In this document: piece after piece, positions 1 to 7,445 of the stretch
How the letters are laid out: every line of letters starts with the position of its first letter
Numbering within the stretch: position 1 is the stretch's first letter
NCBI GenBank assembly: GCA_030641665.1
Contig: DAOWHA010000036.1
Span: 1-15,665 of the forward strand
Length of the DNA: 15,665 nt
Direction of reading: 5' to 3'
Source of the DNA: JAGLTA01 sp023142625
GTDB taxonomy: Bacteria; Patescibacteriota; Patescibacteriia; JAACEG01
The notes under the pieces: model-generated
Told to the model about the DNA's origin: nothing
Seen by the model: only the letters and a program-made list of their open reading frames with translations
Databases searched by the model: none
Translations under genes and position numbers: made by a program

Positions 1-1056
1 GATGGTGAAGGCAAATTAGAACCAAATTCGAAATATAATTTTAATTGGACAATTCGCAATTTTGGATTAGAAAAATACAGAATCGCTTTTTATTATCAAG
101 AGCAGGAGCTGATAGAAACAAAAGAAATTGGTAAAGTAATATGTGAAAGTCAAGATCTTCCAGATGAATTAGAGAAATTATTATTAAATGGAAAGTGGAT
201 AAAAAATGATGTGGAGCCCTGCGTAACATGCCTTGCTTGTGGTTGTTCTTGTACTGTGAAAAATTTATGGACTATCGGCGAGGCAGTGATAGATATGCAC
301 ATAGTATCTTGTGGTGGGAACGGTTATACAATTAAATATAAGGGCGAAGAATATAATTGCGTGCCTGAAAATTATAAGCCGTTATATGAACAAGCGTCAA
401 TATATCCCCAAGTTCCCGAAGGTTGGGAAACAATCTATTCCAACGAATTCACAATCAAAGAAAAATTAGCGCTTGATGCGAGATGTGCGGAGAAGGTTAC
501 GGGACATGGTTATTGTAGAGCGTTTCGTGAAGGATATGAGTTTGATTCAGTTACAGAGAAGTGTATTAAAAAAGGTGCCAGTGGTTGTTCGTTTAATATT
601 CCTTTTGAAACTTTAGAAGAATGTCAGGAGGTTTGTGAGAAAAAATTAGATACTTCCAGTTGGCAGACTTATCAACATGAAATAACTGGAGTAAAACTTC
701 AACATCCAAGAGATTGGAAAGTAGCACATGATTATTCTGAAAATTATATGATGTTTAATAATTTTTATTTGCGTAAAAATTTTCAAGAAATAGAAATTTT
801 TAAATCTGATGTCCCACCATCTGAAATATTGGGTATGAAATTAATAGATAAAAAAGAAGTTTTAGTTGATGGATATAAAGCCAATAGAGAGTTGTTTCAT
901 GGAAAATTTGATAATAATAAAGAGAAATATTATTTGAGAGTTTTTATAACAGAAAAAGATATTTTTTATCGTACAGATTTTAAGAAAAATGACTTGGAGA
1001 GTTTGCCGATAATTTTTGATCAAATCCTTTCCACCTTTAAATTTATAGAAAAATAA
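1..1056 (+). CDS. Kunitz/BPTI-domain protein with PsbP-like C-terminus, 5' partial
   Basis: The frame is open from the first base, so the gene starts before the window; the GTG at 211 is internal and not its start. Visible, in codons from the window edge: a charged stretch 1-70; a cysteine cluster 74-84 with spacing C-x2-C-x2-C-x-C-x-C; a Kunitz-type domain about 162-212; and a PsbP-like module about 219-351 with the Trp-x-x-Tyr and HPxDW landmarks seen in many Patescibacteria surface proteins. The six Kunitz cysteines have inter-cysteine gaps of 9, 15, 7, 11 and 3, close to 8, 15, 7, 12 and 3 in BPTI. The residue after the second cysteine, the P1 specificity site, is Arg followed by Ala, like Lys-Ala in BPTI, which suggests a trypsin-like target. 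An extracytoplasmic location is inferred from the disulfide pattern; the signal peptide would be off-window. Kunitz call: good. PsbP-like call: moderate. Confidence 0.8.
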   Translation, partial: DGEGKLEPNSKYNFNWTIRNFGLEKYRIAFYYQEQELIETKEIGKVICESQDLPDELEKLLLNGKWIKNDVEPCVTCLACGCSCTVKNLWTIGEAVIDMHIVSCGGNGYTIKYKGEEYNCVPENYKPLYEQASIYPQVPEGWETIYSNEFTIKEKLALDARCAEKVTGHGYCRAFREGYEFDSVTEKCIKKGASGCSFNIPFETLEECQEVCEKKLDTSSWQTYQHEITGVKLQHPRDWKVAHDYSENYMMFNNFYLRKNFQEIEIFKSDVPPSEILGMKLIDKKEVLVDGYKANRELFHGKFDNNKEKYYLRVFITEKDIFYRTDFKKNDLESLPIIFDQILSTFKFIEK

Positions 1057-1088
1057 TAAATTATCTTAATTTTTTAATTTTAAATTTT

Positions 1089-1265
1089 ATGCCAAAAGTA
1101 GATCAAGATCTTTGCATCGGGTGCGGGATGTGCGAGAATATTTGCCCTGAAGCGTTTGAATTAAGCGATGCCAGCAAGGCGGCGGTAAAGCAGAATATAC
1201 CGTCAGCAAGCAAGTGCGTTCAGGAAGCCGCGGATTCCTGCCCGTCGCAGGCGATAACTAAATAA
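1089..1265 (+). CDS. Small single-cluster [4Fe-4S] ferredoxin
   Basis: A 58-residue electron-transfer protein. It reads C9-x2-C12-x2-C15-x3-C19-P near the start and C43 and C51-P near the end. This is the layout of the Thermotoga maritima monocluster ferredoxin: C9, C12, C15 and C51 would bind one [4Fe-4S] cluster, while C19 and C43 would form the structural disulfide. The run AADSCP around C51 is also shared with that family. The start ATG is the first residue of a typical ferredoxin N-terminus (MPKVDQDLC). No SD is visible; the leader is A/T-rich. The stop lies 3 bases before the PfkB kinase ATG, so the two are probably co-transcribed. The redox partner is not evident from the window. The gene looks somewhat richer in G and C than its flanks. 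Confidence 0.93.
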   Translation: MPKVDQDLCIGCGMCENICPEAFELSDASKAAVKQNIPSASKCVQEAADSCPSQAITK

Positions 1266-1268
1266 ATT

Positions 1269-2234
1269 ATGTTAAAAAATAGATTTGACATTATTACAAT
1301 TGGCGGAGCCGTTAAAGATTTTTTTATTTTTATTAATAAGGGATTGAATATTAAGAATAAAAAAAATTTGTTTCAGCAAAAACTACTGTCTTTTGAATAT
1401 GGAGATAAAATTTATTTAGACGAATTTTATTCAAGTATTGGCGGCGGCGCGTGCAATAGGGCGGTCGGTTTTTCAAGGCTTGGGCTTAAATCAGCCGTTA
1501 AAATCTGTGTTAATAAAAAAAAATACGGAGATTATATTATAAATCAATTAAAAAATGAGAAAGTAGACGCCTCATTTATTGATAATAACGAAAAAAAAGA
1601 AGCAGGGATGTCTTTTATCTTGATAAATAAAGACAAGAATCCTGATCGCGTTATTTTGTCTCATCGCGGAGTTAATAAATTTTTAAAAATAGATAAAAAA
1701 GCAAAATGGAATACGGATTGGATTTTTCTTTCTTCGCTTGAAAACGATGGATGGGTGGACGAATTTAAAAAAATAGAGCAGATTGTAAAAACAAATAAAA
1801 TAAGATTGGCTTTCGGTCCAGGAAATATACAGATTTCCGCAGGTCTTAACAGGTTAAAAAATATTTTAAAACTATCTGATGTTTTAGTTTTAAATCGTAA
1901 AGAAGCGATTAAGTTGACTGAATCTGGCGGCAAAAGGCGCATAGAAGAATTATTAAGAATATTATATAATCACGGTCCGCGCTTAATAACTATTACAGAC
2001 GGCAAAAAAGGCGCTTATGTTTATGACGGGAATAAGATTTATTTTCAGAAGGCTAAGAAAGTAAAAACAATTGAAACTACGGGGGCAGGAGACGCTTTTT
2101 CCTCGGGTTTTGTGAGCGGGATTATAAAATATGATTATAATATTAAAAAATCTTTAAATTTAGGAATTAGAAACGGAGCGTCTGTTGTCCAGAAAATAGG
2201 CGCACAACAAGGGCTTTTGCGGTTGAAATTATAA
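1269..2234 (+). CDS. PfkB-family carbohydrate/nucleoside kinase
   Basis: A 321-residue ribokinase-fold kinase that would phosphorylate a sugar or nucleoside with ATP. The N-terminal strand is ITIGGAVKDFF (residues 9-19). The substrate-side glycine motif GGGACNRAVGFSRLG is at 58-72. The PfkB signature TTGAGDAFSSGF is at 270-281, where D275 is the expected catalytic base and 272-274 the anion hole. DGKKGAYVY at 244-252 matches the usual strand before the ATP site. An insertion at about 23-50, rich in Lys and Asn, separates the first strand from the glycine motif; related kinases of uncultivated bacteria carry a similar one. The substrate cannot be read from sequence: ribose, fructose-6-phosphate, adenosine and others are all possible. 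It follows the ferredoxin by 3 bases and has no SD. Confidence 0.9.
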   Translation: MLKNRFDIITIGGAVKDFFIFINKGLNIKNKKNLFQQKLLSFEYGDKIYLDEFYSSIGGGACNRAVGFSRLGLKSAVKICVNKKKYGDYIINQLKNEKVDASFIDNNEKKEAGMSFILINKDKNPDRVILSHRGVNKFLKIDKKAKWNTDWIFLSSLENDGWVDEFKKIEQIVKTNKIRLAFGPGNIQISAGLNRLKNILKLSDVLVLNRKEAIKLTESGGKRRIEELLRILYNHGPRLITITDGKKGAYVYDGNKIYFQKAKKVKTIETTGAGDAFSSGFVSGIIKYDYNIKKSLNLGIRNGASVVQKIGAQQGLLRLKL

Positions 2235-2242
2235 TAAAATCA

Positions 2243-2270
2243 TTGATTAAAATTTTATTTAAAGTATAAT
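2243..2270 (+). promoter_or_regulatory. Sigma-70-like promoter of scpA
   Basis: TTGATT (2243-2248) and a perfect TATAAT (2265-2270) are separated by 16 bases. Transcription would start near 2277 and give a leader of about 25 bases before the scpA ATG. The promoter lies in the gap after the PfkB gene, so scpA probably has its own start. In such A/T-rich DNA chance matches are common; the consensus -10 and good spacing are the support. Confidence 0.55.
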
Positions 2271-2301
2271 AATAGCAGGATTAGTTGATAAAATATTAAA
2301 T

Positions 2302-2991
2302 ATGCTGCAAGTTAAAATGGAAAAATTTGAAGGACCGCTTGATTTATTGCTAAAATTAATAAAAAATGAGAAGTTAGACATCACGGAAATTTCTTTAGTA
2401 AAAATCGCCGATCAATATATAACCCATATAGAAGAAACGGATAATTTATCAGCTGGCGAAATAGCTGATTTTTTATTAGTTGCGGCAAAACTTATTTTTT
2501 TAAAATCTAAAATATTGCTTCCGAAAATAAGCGAAGACGAGGAAGGCGAAGACGAACTTATTGAACAGTTGAAAATTTATAAAAAATATCTTGATGCGGC
2601 GAAAAAAATTGAATTAATAATAAGAAAAGGAGATTTTTTATTCACTCGCGCGAAAAACGCGGAACAGCAGGCATTTTTTAATCCGCCATTGAAAATAGAT
2701 AAAAAAAAACTGTTTGAAATTTTTAAAAATTTTATTATATCGTCAGAAAAGTTAGAAGTTGAATTTGAGCATGGGAGTTTAAAAAAACGGATTTCTATTC
2801 AGGACAAAATAGAACAGATGCTTAGTTTAATTAAAAGGAAAAAGCGGTTTGTTTTTAACAGCCTGTTTTTCGCAAGAACGAATAGGGATGAAAGAGTGGT
2901 GAGTTTTTTGGCTATTTTAGAAATAATGAAACAGAAGAACGCGTTTGTTATTCAAGAAGAACTGTTTTCCGATATCGTAGTGCGGATATAA
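2302..2991 (+). CDS. scpA: Segregation and condensation protein A (ScpA)
   Basis: ScpA is the kleisin that links the two heads of the SMC dimer and, with ScpB, forms the bacterial condensin complex for chromosome compaction and segregation. The 229-residue length is normal. The N-terminal signature KMEKFEGPLDLLLKLI (residues 5-20) is followed by LDITEISLVKIADQYITHI, the region that contacts the SMC neck. The middle is charged (EDEEGEDELIEQL, about 78-90). The C-terminal winged-helix segment ends with RDERVVSFLAILEIMKQKNAFVIQEELFSDIVV, which would bind the SMC cap. The ATG at 2302 is preferred over the internal ATG at 2317 because it keeps the full N-terminal strand. No scpB or smc gene is in the window; the downstream neighbour is an AbiE-like pair. 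No SD. Confidence 0.96.
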   Translation: MLQVKMEKFEGPLDLLLKLIKNEKLDITEISLVKIADQYITHIEETDNLSAGEIADFLLVAAKLIFLKSKILLPKISEDEEGEDELIEQLKIYKKYLDAAKKIELIIRKGDFLFTRAKNAEQQAFFNPPLKIDKKKLFEIFKNFIISSEKLEVEFEHGSLKKRISIQDKIEQMLSLIKRKKRFVFNSLFFARTNRDERVVSFLAILEIMKQKNAFVIQEELFSDIVVRI

Positions 2992-3025
2992 ACATTCCGC
3001 AATTAAAAGTAATTAAAATTTTTTT

Positions 3026-3322
3026 ATGCCTTTATCAAATTTTTTACAATCTGCTTTATGGTCGTATAATCTGAAGAAATTGGATATTAAACGCGATAAA
3101 AAAATTATTATAGAGCAAATTTTAAATTACGGAACTTGGGAGCAATTAAAATGGATAATGAGCAGTTATTCATTAAATGAAATAAAAAGAGTGGTGGAAA
3201 ATCCTTCGCGCGGGTGCTGGAAAGAAGACTCTTTAAATTATTGGCTGTTGTTTTTTAATATAAAAATGCCAAAGCGAAAAAGCGAAAAAGCTTTATTTAA
3301 TTTATGCCCAAAATTTATCTAA
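3026..3322 (+). CDS. Putative antitoxin partner of AbiEii-like toxin (DUF6922-like)
   Basis: A 98-residue, probably helical protein. The arrangement ALWSYNLKKLDIKRDKKIII, then a Gly-Thr turn and EQLKWIM, then DSLNYWLLFFNI resembles the short DUF6922-type proteins that often sit just before AbiEii-family nucleotidyltransferases. Its last 19 bases overlap the start of that toxin-like gene in another frame, an arrangement that usually couples translation and keeps antitoxin ahead of toxin. By analogy with AbiEi it would neutralise the toxin and perhaps bind its own promoter, but no winged-helix DNA-binding motif can be read confidently. The leader before ATG is poly-T without an SD. The family call rests on remembered pattern and on context. 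Confidence 0.7.
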   Translation: MPLSNFLQSALWSYNLKKLDIKRDKKIIIEQILNYGTWEQLKWIMSSYSLNEIKRVVENPSRGCWKEDSLNYWLLFFNIKMPKRKSEKALFNLCPKFI

Positions 3323-3960
3323 ACATTTTAAACAACGAGAGATTAAAACTATTTAAACAGTTCGGTTTTGTTAATGAATTAAAAATGTATTTGGCAGGAG
3401 GAACAGCTTTGGCTTTACAGATTGGGCATCGCACATCGGTTGATTTTGATTTTTATACCTTAAAAAAAATCAAGAAAGGAGAATTAAAGCAGATATTCAA
3501 AGCAGATTTAAAGGACTATAAATTAAAAGTTGTTAGGGATATTGACAATACATTTGAAATTAGCATTAATAATATTTATTTGAGTTGTTTTTATTATCCT
3601 TATGAATTGATTAAAAAAGAAATAATTGCCGAGGGTGTTAAGATGGCGAGCATTGAAGATATCGCGGCGATGAAAATAGTGGCGATCAGCCAAAGAGGCA
3701 AGAAAAGGGATTTTATAGATATATACTATTTAATTAAATTATTCGGCTTGTCCCGCATTTTAACTTTAACAAAAAAGAAATATTCCGAGTTTGATATTTA
3801 TAATGGATTGCGAGGGCTGCTTTATTTTCAAGACGCTGATAACGATAGCGAAATCAGCCGCATTAAAATTTTTGATAAAAATTTAAAATGGCGGAATGTA
3901 AAGGAATTTATAAAAAAAGAAGTTTTTGATTTTCAGAAAAAAGCAATTAAAAAAGTTTAA
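3304..3960 (+). CDS. AbiEii/AbiGii-family nucleotidyltransferase, toxin-like
   Basis: A 218-residue protein of the nucleotidyltransferase fold used by type IV AbiE toxins, which in studied cases (MenT, AbiEii) modify tRNA or bind GTP. The motif YLAGGTALALQIGHR (29-43) followed by TSVDFDFY (44-51) supplies the Gly-Gly-Thr loop and the metal-binding Asp pair D47 and D49. A second conserved block, DIAAMKIVAISQRGKKRDFIDIYYL (119-143), is the other family signature. All expected catalytic residues look present, so it is probably active. The start lies inside the end of the preceding small gene (19-base overlap), so the two form one unit. Whether the pair acts in phage defence, as AbiE does, or as a housekeeping toxin cannot be told; no other defence gene is in the window. 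Confidence 0.85.
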   Translation: MPKIYLNILNNERLKLFKQFGFVNELKMYLAGGTALALQIGHRTSVDFDFYTLKKIKKGELKQIFKADLKDYKLKVVRDIDNTFEISINNIYLSCFYYPYELIKKEIIAEGVKMASIEDIAAMKIVAISQRGKKRDFIDIYYLIKLFGLSRILTLTKKKYSEFDIYNGLRGLLYFQDADNDSEISRIKIFDKNLKWRNVKEFIKKEVFDFQKKAIKKV

Positions 3961-3967
3961 AAATTTA

Positions 3968-3986
3968 AAAATAATTATATGGAAAA
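3968..3986 (+). repeat. Start-region direct repeat, copy 1
   Basis: A 19-base sequence, AAAATAATTATATGGAAAA, spans the ATG of the small 101-residue gene and recurs exactly at 4290-4308 over the ATG of the next gene. No SD is included. It may be a shared translation-initiation context or a trace of duplication of the leader; the downstream codons diverge after Met-Glu-Asn. Confidence 0.6.
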
Positions 3987-4284
3987 CAGAGAAAGACAAT
4001 TTAATAATACAAACGAGCAAGGAGAGCTAAAAGCAGAAGAAGTTTATAGAATTATTGACAGTAGGGGTAAAAAATTAGAATTTAAAAAAGGTGATTATAT
4101 TTTTGTAAACGGATTGAGTTTTGTTTTTGGAGAAACAAAGGAAGGAGAAGGACCGAATTTAGACGATGTTATTGGCAAGTCTCAAGAATTTTCCAGCGAA
4201 CATATTATTACAAAAACAAGACAGGAATATATTGAATACAATAAATGCGTAATTAATAAAAAACAGAAAAAGGAAAATTTTTAA
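3979..4284 (+). CDS. Small hypothetical protein
   Basis: Not recognised. It has 101 residues: a charged, Glu-rich N-terminus, a probable beta-rich core from VYRIIDSRGKKLEFKKGDYIFVNGLSFVFGE (about 22-52), and a Lys-rich C-terminus (KKQKKENF). There is no signal peptide or membrane segment, so it is probably cytoplasmic. It lies 18 bases after the AbiEii-like gene and 16 bases before the 1023-residue protein. Its start region, AAAATAATTATATGGAAAA (3968-3986), recurs exactly at the start of that next gene, and both proteins begin Met-Glu-Asn. This favours a functional or evolutionary link with the large gene rather than with the toxin pair. No SD. Confidence 0.7.
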   Translation: MENRERQFNNTNEQGELKAEEVYRIIDSRGKKLEFKKGDYIFVNGLSFVFGETKEGEGPNLDDVIGKSQEFSSEHIITKTRQEYIEYNKCVINKKQKKENF

Positions 4285-4289
4285 ATTAT

Positions 4290-4308
4290 AAAATAATTAT
4301 ATGGAAAA
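4290..4308 (+). repeat. Start-region direct repeat, copy 2
   Basis: The second exact copy of the 19-base start-region sequence, spanning the ATG of the 1023-residue gene. A related but imperfect sequence (AAAATAATTATTTATG) occurs before the first ATG of the acetyl-CoA synthetase at 13687-13702. Confidence 0.6.
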
Positions 4309-7300
4309 TATAGAACAATTAAATAGCGCGAATGATTGGCTGCAAACAACAAAAAAAGAGTTAGATAATTTAGTTGATAAATTATCTAAAGAGAAAGATC
4401 AGCAAGACGAAACAGATTTAACTTTTTTTGAAGATAAACTATTTCATTATTCAAAAGGCAGGCGAGAAGAGATGAAAAATGAAATTGAGAGGAAAAGACA
4501 GTGGTTGCCAAGCGCCAAATTTAATTTAGGCTCTGGAAAATTAAATTTTAAAGAGAAAGTTAAGCAGATAATATTGCAAAATCCGAACGAGGAAAATTTA
4601 AGGACAGAAGCTGAAAAAGATTTAGAACAAGAGGCAGTTTTGCAGTATGAAATTGAGGAATTATCAGCTGATTTAAAGATGCATATTACGGAAGAATTTG
4701 AGCGTTATGATTATTTTAAAAGAATTGGGATTTTACCTGAAGATGTAAAGCAGTTTGAACAAAATTTAAAGATTCCTTCTTTGAAATTATTAGCAAATGT
4801 TTTTACCAAAAATTTAGAAGAATCATTGTCCGAAATAGGAGGTATAGAAAAAGAGGATATAGAAGAAGAAAAAAAGAATATTGAAAATTCTTTAAAATAT
4901 ATTTGGACTAGCGCTGAAATTGAAAAAAGCGATTGTAATGAAGATGAACAAACTATGTTAAAAGCGGTATATTCTAAAAAGTTAAAAATTCGCTTCTCTT
5001 TAGTTGCGGAGTTTGACGGACAAATAGAATATTTAAAACAATCAGGAATACCAATAGAATCTTTGCAGTCAATCAAGCCGAAAGATATTGCTAAAGCAGA
5101 AAAGATTTTAGATGAACAAGAAGCAGATGAGGAGATCAACAAAAAAGTGATTTTAAAAAAATATGCTCCTGCAGTGGCAGCAGCAATATTACTAATATCA
5201 ATTCTTGGCGCGCAGGGGATGGCTTTTGCGCAAAATGCGCAGATTGATTTTGGTGTTGATAATAATGCCGATGACGATAGATCGTTAGACAAAGAAGAAA
5301 ACATTGAAAATTTAAAAGATTCAAAACTAAAAGGAGAGATAAAAGATACTAAACAAGAATTTCAACCTACAGACATAACAACAGAGACGGGACAACAGGA
5401 AACGGAGACAGATATAAAAGAAATCAAAACAGACGAAAGCGGCAAGAAAGGCACAGAGGTAAAATCGGATATTGATGAAGATATAGGCGGCAACGAGGAT
5501 GTCGAAATTATAGATACATACGAAGAAGTAGGAAATTATATTGCGGAACTAAATAAAGAATATGATATTTGTGAAGCAGAAAAAAAGATTGAAGATTTTA
5601 ATCAAGACGAAATGTTAAAATTGGCGATAGCTTGCAAAGTAAAAGGCGATAGCAGCCAATGGAAAGAGATTTTTAATTTTTTAGAGGCGGAATTTAATAA
5701 AACAGAATCGGCAGAAAGCGGAGCAAGTTATAAGTTTGCGTTAGAAGCCGAACAATCGCTGGGTGGTTTTAATGAAGATGATATAACAAAAGTAATCGGA
5801 TTAAGCAGAGATTTAGGCTTTAGTGATAACGAGATTGTGAAATTATTTCCGCAAGGAAATCAAGATAACGCGAGAGAATTATTAAATAAACAAGAGAAAT
5901 TTACAAAAGGCGCAACAGTGGGGAGAGCAGAACAATTAACTAAAGAGAGCGTGGCAACTGAAGCTTTGAAAGTTGAAAAACCGATCGGATATCAGGGCGG
6001 AAAGCATATTTGGGGATCTGTTGAAAAATTTTTAACAGCTAAATATGGCGATGATTTTGCTAAATTAGGCGGAGATAATGAAATTCAGGCTGAAGCGCTG
6101 AAAACCTATAATATTGATGATATGAAAGATGAGATTGTCAGGGTAATTGAAAAAGGGACAGATGTTGAGAAAGCAGAATTTGGGTTAGATGAGATTAAAG
6201 ATCCAGACAAAATAATCGCCATTAAATTAGAAAAAATTGATTATGACAAAATTGCTGAAAAGATTTTTCCGCAAGAAAAAGATAACACAGGACTAACAGA
6301 AAATTTAAGCGACCAAGACGCTGAGAGCATCGTTGAAAATAATGAAAAATTAAAGCAGTTTTTTATTGATAATCCAAATGCCTCTCGAAGCAGCGCGAAT
6401 TATGAAGAGATTTTAAACACGACTAAAACAGCGGAGGAAATTAAAACAGGAACGGCAGGCGCGATAGAGCCGCCAGTAGAAAAATCGCCGCAGGATTTAA
6501 CTATGGAAAGAAATAGGCAGGAAAGCATAAATACGGTTTTGAAAATTTTTGATAAAAAGGGGATAAAAAATATTGATGAAATTTACAGAATGGCAGGAGT
6601 TAATCCAAACGACGGATTGCAGCCGCAGGAGATAGGCAGGATAAAGATTTTAGCAGAGCATCAAGATTTGTTAAAAGAGTTATGGCGAATATCAGAGAAT
6701 AAGCGCGAAGATGTTTTTCGGTTGATTTTAGATGAAAAAATGTCAAAAGATGTGTTATTAAAAATAGATCCGAGGACAGCCGAGCTTATTACAGAGATTA
6801 AGCCGAATGAAGCAATTGAAAATATTCCGTTAGATGAAACTGTATTAAAAATAGACGCAATAATGAATAGCGGAAAGATGGTTGAAAAAGACATTCTGCT
6901 TTTCGGGAAAGTATTGGCAGGGGACGAGGCTATTAAAAATATGAATATATTATTAGGCGGAGCAGGCGTAAAAAACGTTGAATTTGACGCAGAAAACAGC
7001 AGGATTGCCGCTGAATTGTTTAATGGCAAAAATGTTAATATTTACAGCGACGGAAGAGAAAACGGCATTGAGGTTAGGACTCCATTTTTAAAATCAAAAA
7101 CTCTTTTTGAGGGAATAAAGCCGTTTAAAACAAATTTAAGCAAGGACGGCTTGGATGCGGTGAAGGAGCGGATAGGAGGAAAAATTGATGATATAGCGAC
7201 GGAGGTTTTGGAAGAGACTAAAATAGTTCCAAATAAAGCAGTAGAAAAGTTAAAGCCAGAAGCGGAAGTCTTGCCGAAGGCGAAAAGCCAGCCGAAAGAC

Positions 7301-7372
7301 ATATTAAAAAAGTACGGTGTAAATCTCGAGGATGTTATTGATATGTCAGAAGAGATAAAAAAGAAAAAATAA
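4301..7372 (+). CDS. Large protein with mid-chain membrane segment
   Basis: Not assignable to a known family; 1023 residues. Residues 1-285 are highly charged and helical, likely coiled coil, with no signal peptide. A hydrophobic segment at about 289-309 follows Lys-Lys and ends in AFA-Q, which resembles a signal-peptide cleavage site but sits in mid-protein. A strongly acidic, Thr/Glu/Asp-rich linker (about 315-405) comes next. By the positive-inside rule the first 285 residues would be cytoplasmic and the remaining 710 or so outside. Residues about 562-655 (GGKHIW...YGDDFAKL...YNIDDMKDEI...PDKI) weakly recall LysM-like modules of Patescibacteria surface proteins. The C-terminus is again charged and ends in poly-Lys. 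It is last in its transcription unit, followed by a bidirectional terminator. The coding call is firm; topology is moderate and LysM similarity low. Confidence 0.85.
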   Translation: MENIEQLNSANDWLQTTKKELDNLVDKLSKEKDQQDETDLTFFEDKLFHYSKGRREEMKNEIERKRQWLPSAKFNLGSGKLNFKEKVKQIILQNPNEENLRTEAEKDLEQEAVLQYEIEELSADLKMHITEEFERYDYFKRIGILPEDVKQFEQNLKIPSLKLLANVFTKNLEESLSEIGGIEKEDIEEEKKNIENSLKYIWTSAEIEKSDCNEDEQTMLKAVYSKKLKIRFSLVAEFDGQIEYLKQSGIPIESLQSIKPKDIAKAEKILDEQEADEEINKKVILKKYAPAVAAAILLISILGAQGMAFAQNAQIDFGVDNNADDDRSLDKEENIENLKDSKLKGEIKDTKQEFQPTDITTETGQQETETDIKEIKTDESGKKGTEVKSDIDEDIGGNEDVEIIDTYEEVGNYIAELNKEYDICEAEKKIEDFNQDEMLKLAIACKVKGDSSQWKEIFNFLEAEFNKTESAESGASYKFALEAEQSLGGFNEDDITKVIGLSRDLGFSDNEIVKLFPQGNQDNARELLNKQEKFTKGATVGRAEQLTKESVATEALKVEKPIGYQGGKHIWGSVEKFLTAKYGDDFAKLGGDNEIQAEALKTYNIDDMKDEIVRVIEKGTDVEKAEFGLDEIKDPDKIIAIKLEKIDYDKIAEKIFPQEKDNTGLTENLSDQDAESIVENNEKLKQFFIDNPNASRSSANYEEILNTTKTAEEIKTGTAGAIEPPVEKSPQDLTMERNRQESINTVLKIFDKKGIKNIDEIYRMAGVNPNDGLQPQEIGRIKILAEHQDLLKELWRISENKREDVFRLILDEKMSKDVLLKIDPRTAELITEIKPNEAIENIPLDETVLKIDAIMNSGKMVEKDILLFGKVLAGDEAIKNMNILLGGAGVKNVEFDAENSRIAAELFNGKNVNIYSDGRENGIEVRTPFLKSKTLFEGIKPFKTNLSKDGLDAVKERIGGKIDDIATEVLEETKIVPNKAVEKLKPEAEVLPKAKSQPKDILKKYGVNLEDVIDMSEEIKKKK

Positions 7373-7383
7373 AAAATCAAATA

Positions 7384-7424
7384 AAAAATCCCTGAGCAGT
7401 ATGCACCGCTACTCAGGGATTTTT
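7384..7424. terminator. Bidirectional intrinsic terminator
   Basis: A perfect 13-base inverted repeat, AAAAATCCCTGAG (7384-7396) and CTCAGGGATTTTT (7412-7424), around a 15-base loop. The A-run on one arm and T-run on the other supply a U-tract in either direction. It sits between the convergent ends of the 1023-residue protein gene (plus, stop 7372) and the OmpA-like gene (minus, stop 7446), so it can serve both. Confidence 0.92.
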
Positions 7425-7445
7425 GTTTGCGAAATTACCAATCCC

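Noticed and set aside
41..229. Minus-strand open frame of 62 codons
   Set aside because: It lies opposite the truncated first gene, whose plus-strand frame is open across it; its composition is a shadow of that frame.
2975..3000. Hairpin TGCGGA/TCCGCA at the end of scpA as a terminator
   Set aside because: The stem has only 6 pairs and the T-run comes about 20 bases later, so it is too weak to call.
4711..5324. Long minus-strand open frames opposite the 1023-residue gene
   Set aside because: The Ser/Phe/Ile-rich translations are what antisense of Glu/Lys-rich helical coding produces; no start signal or domain is seen.
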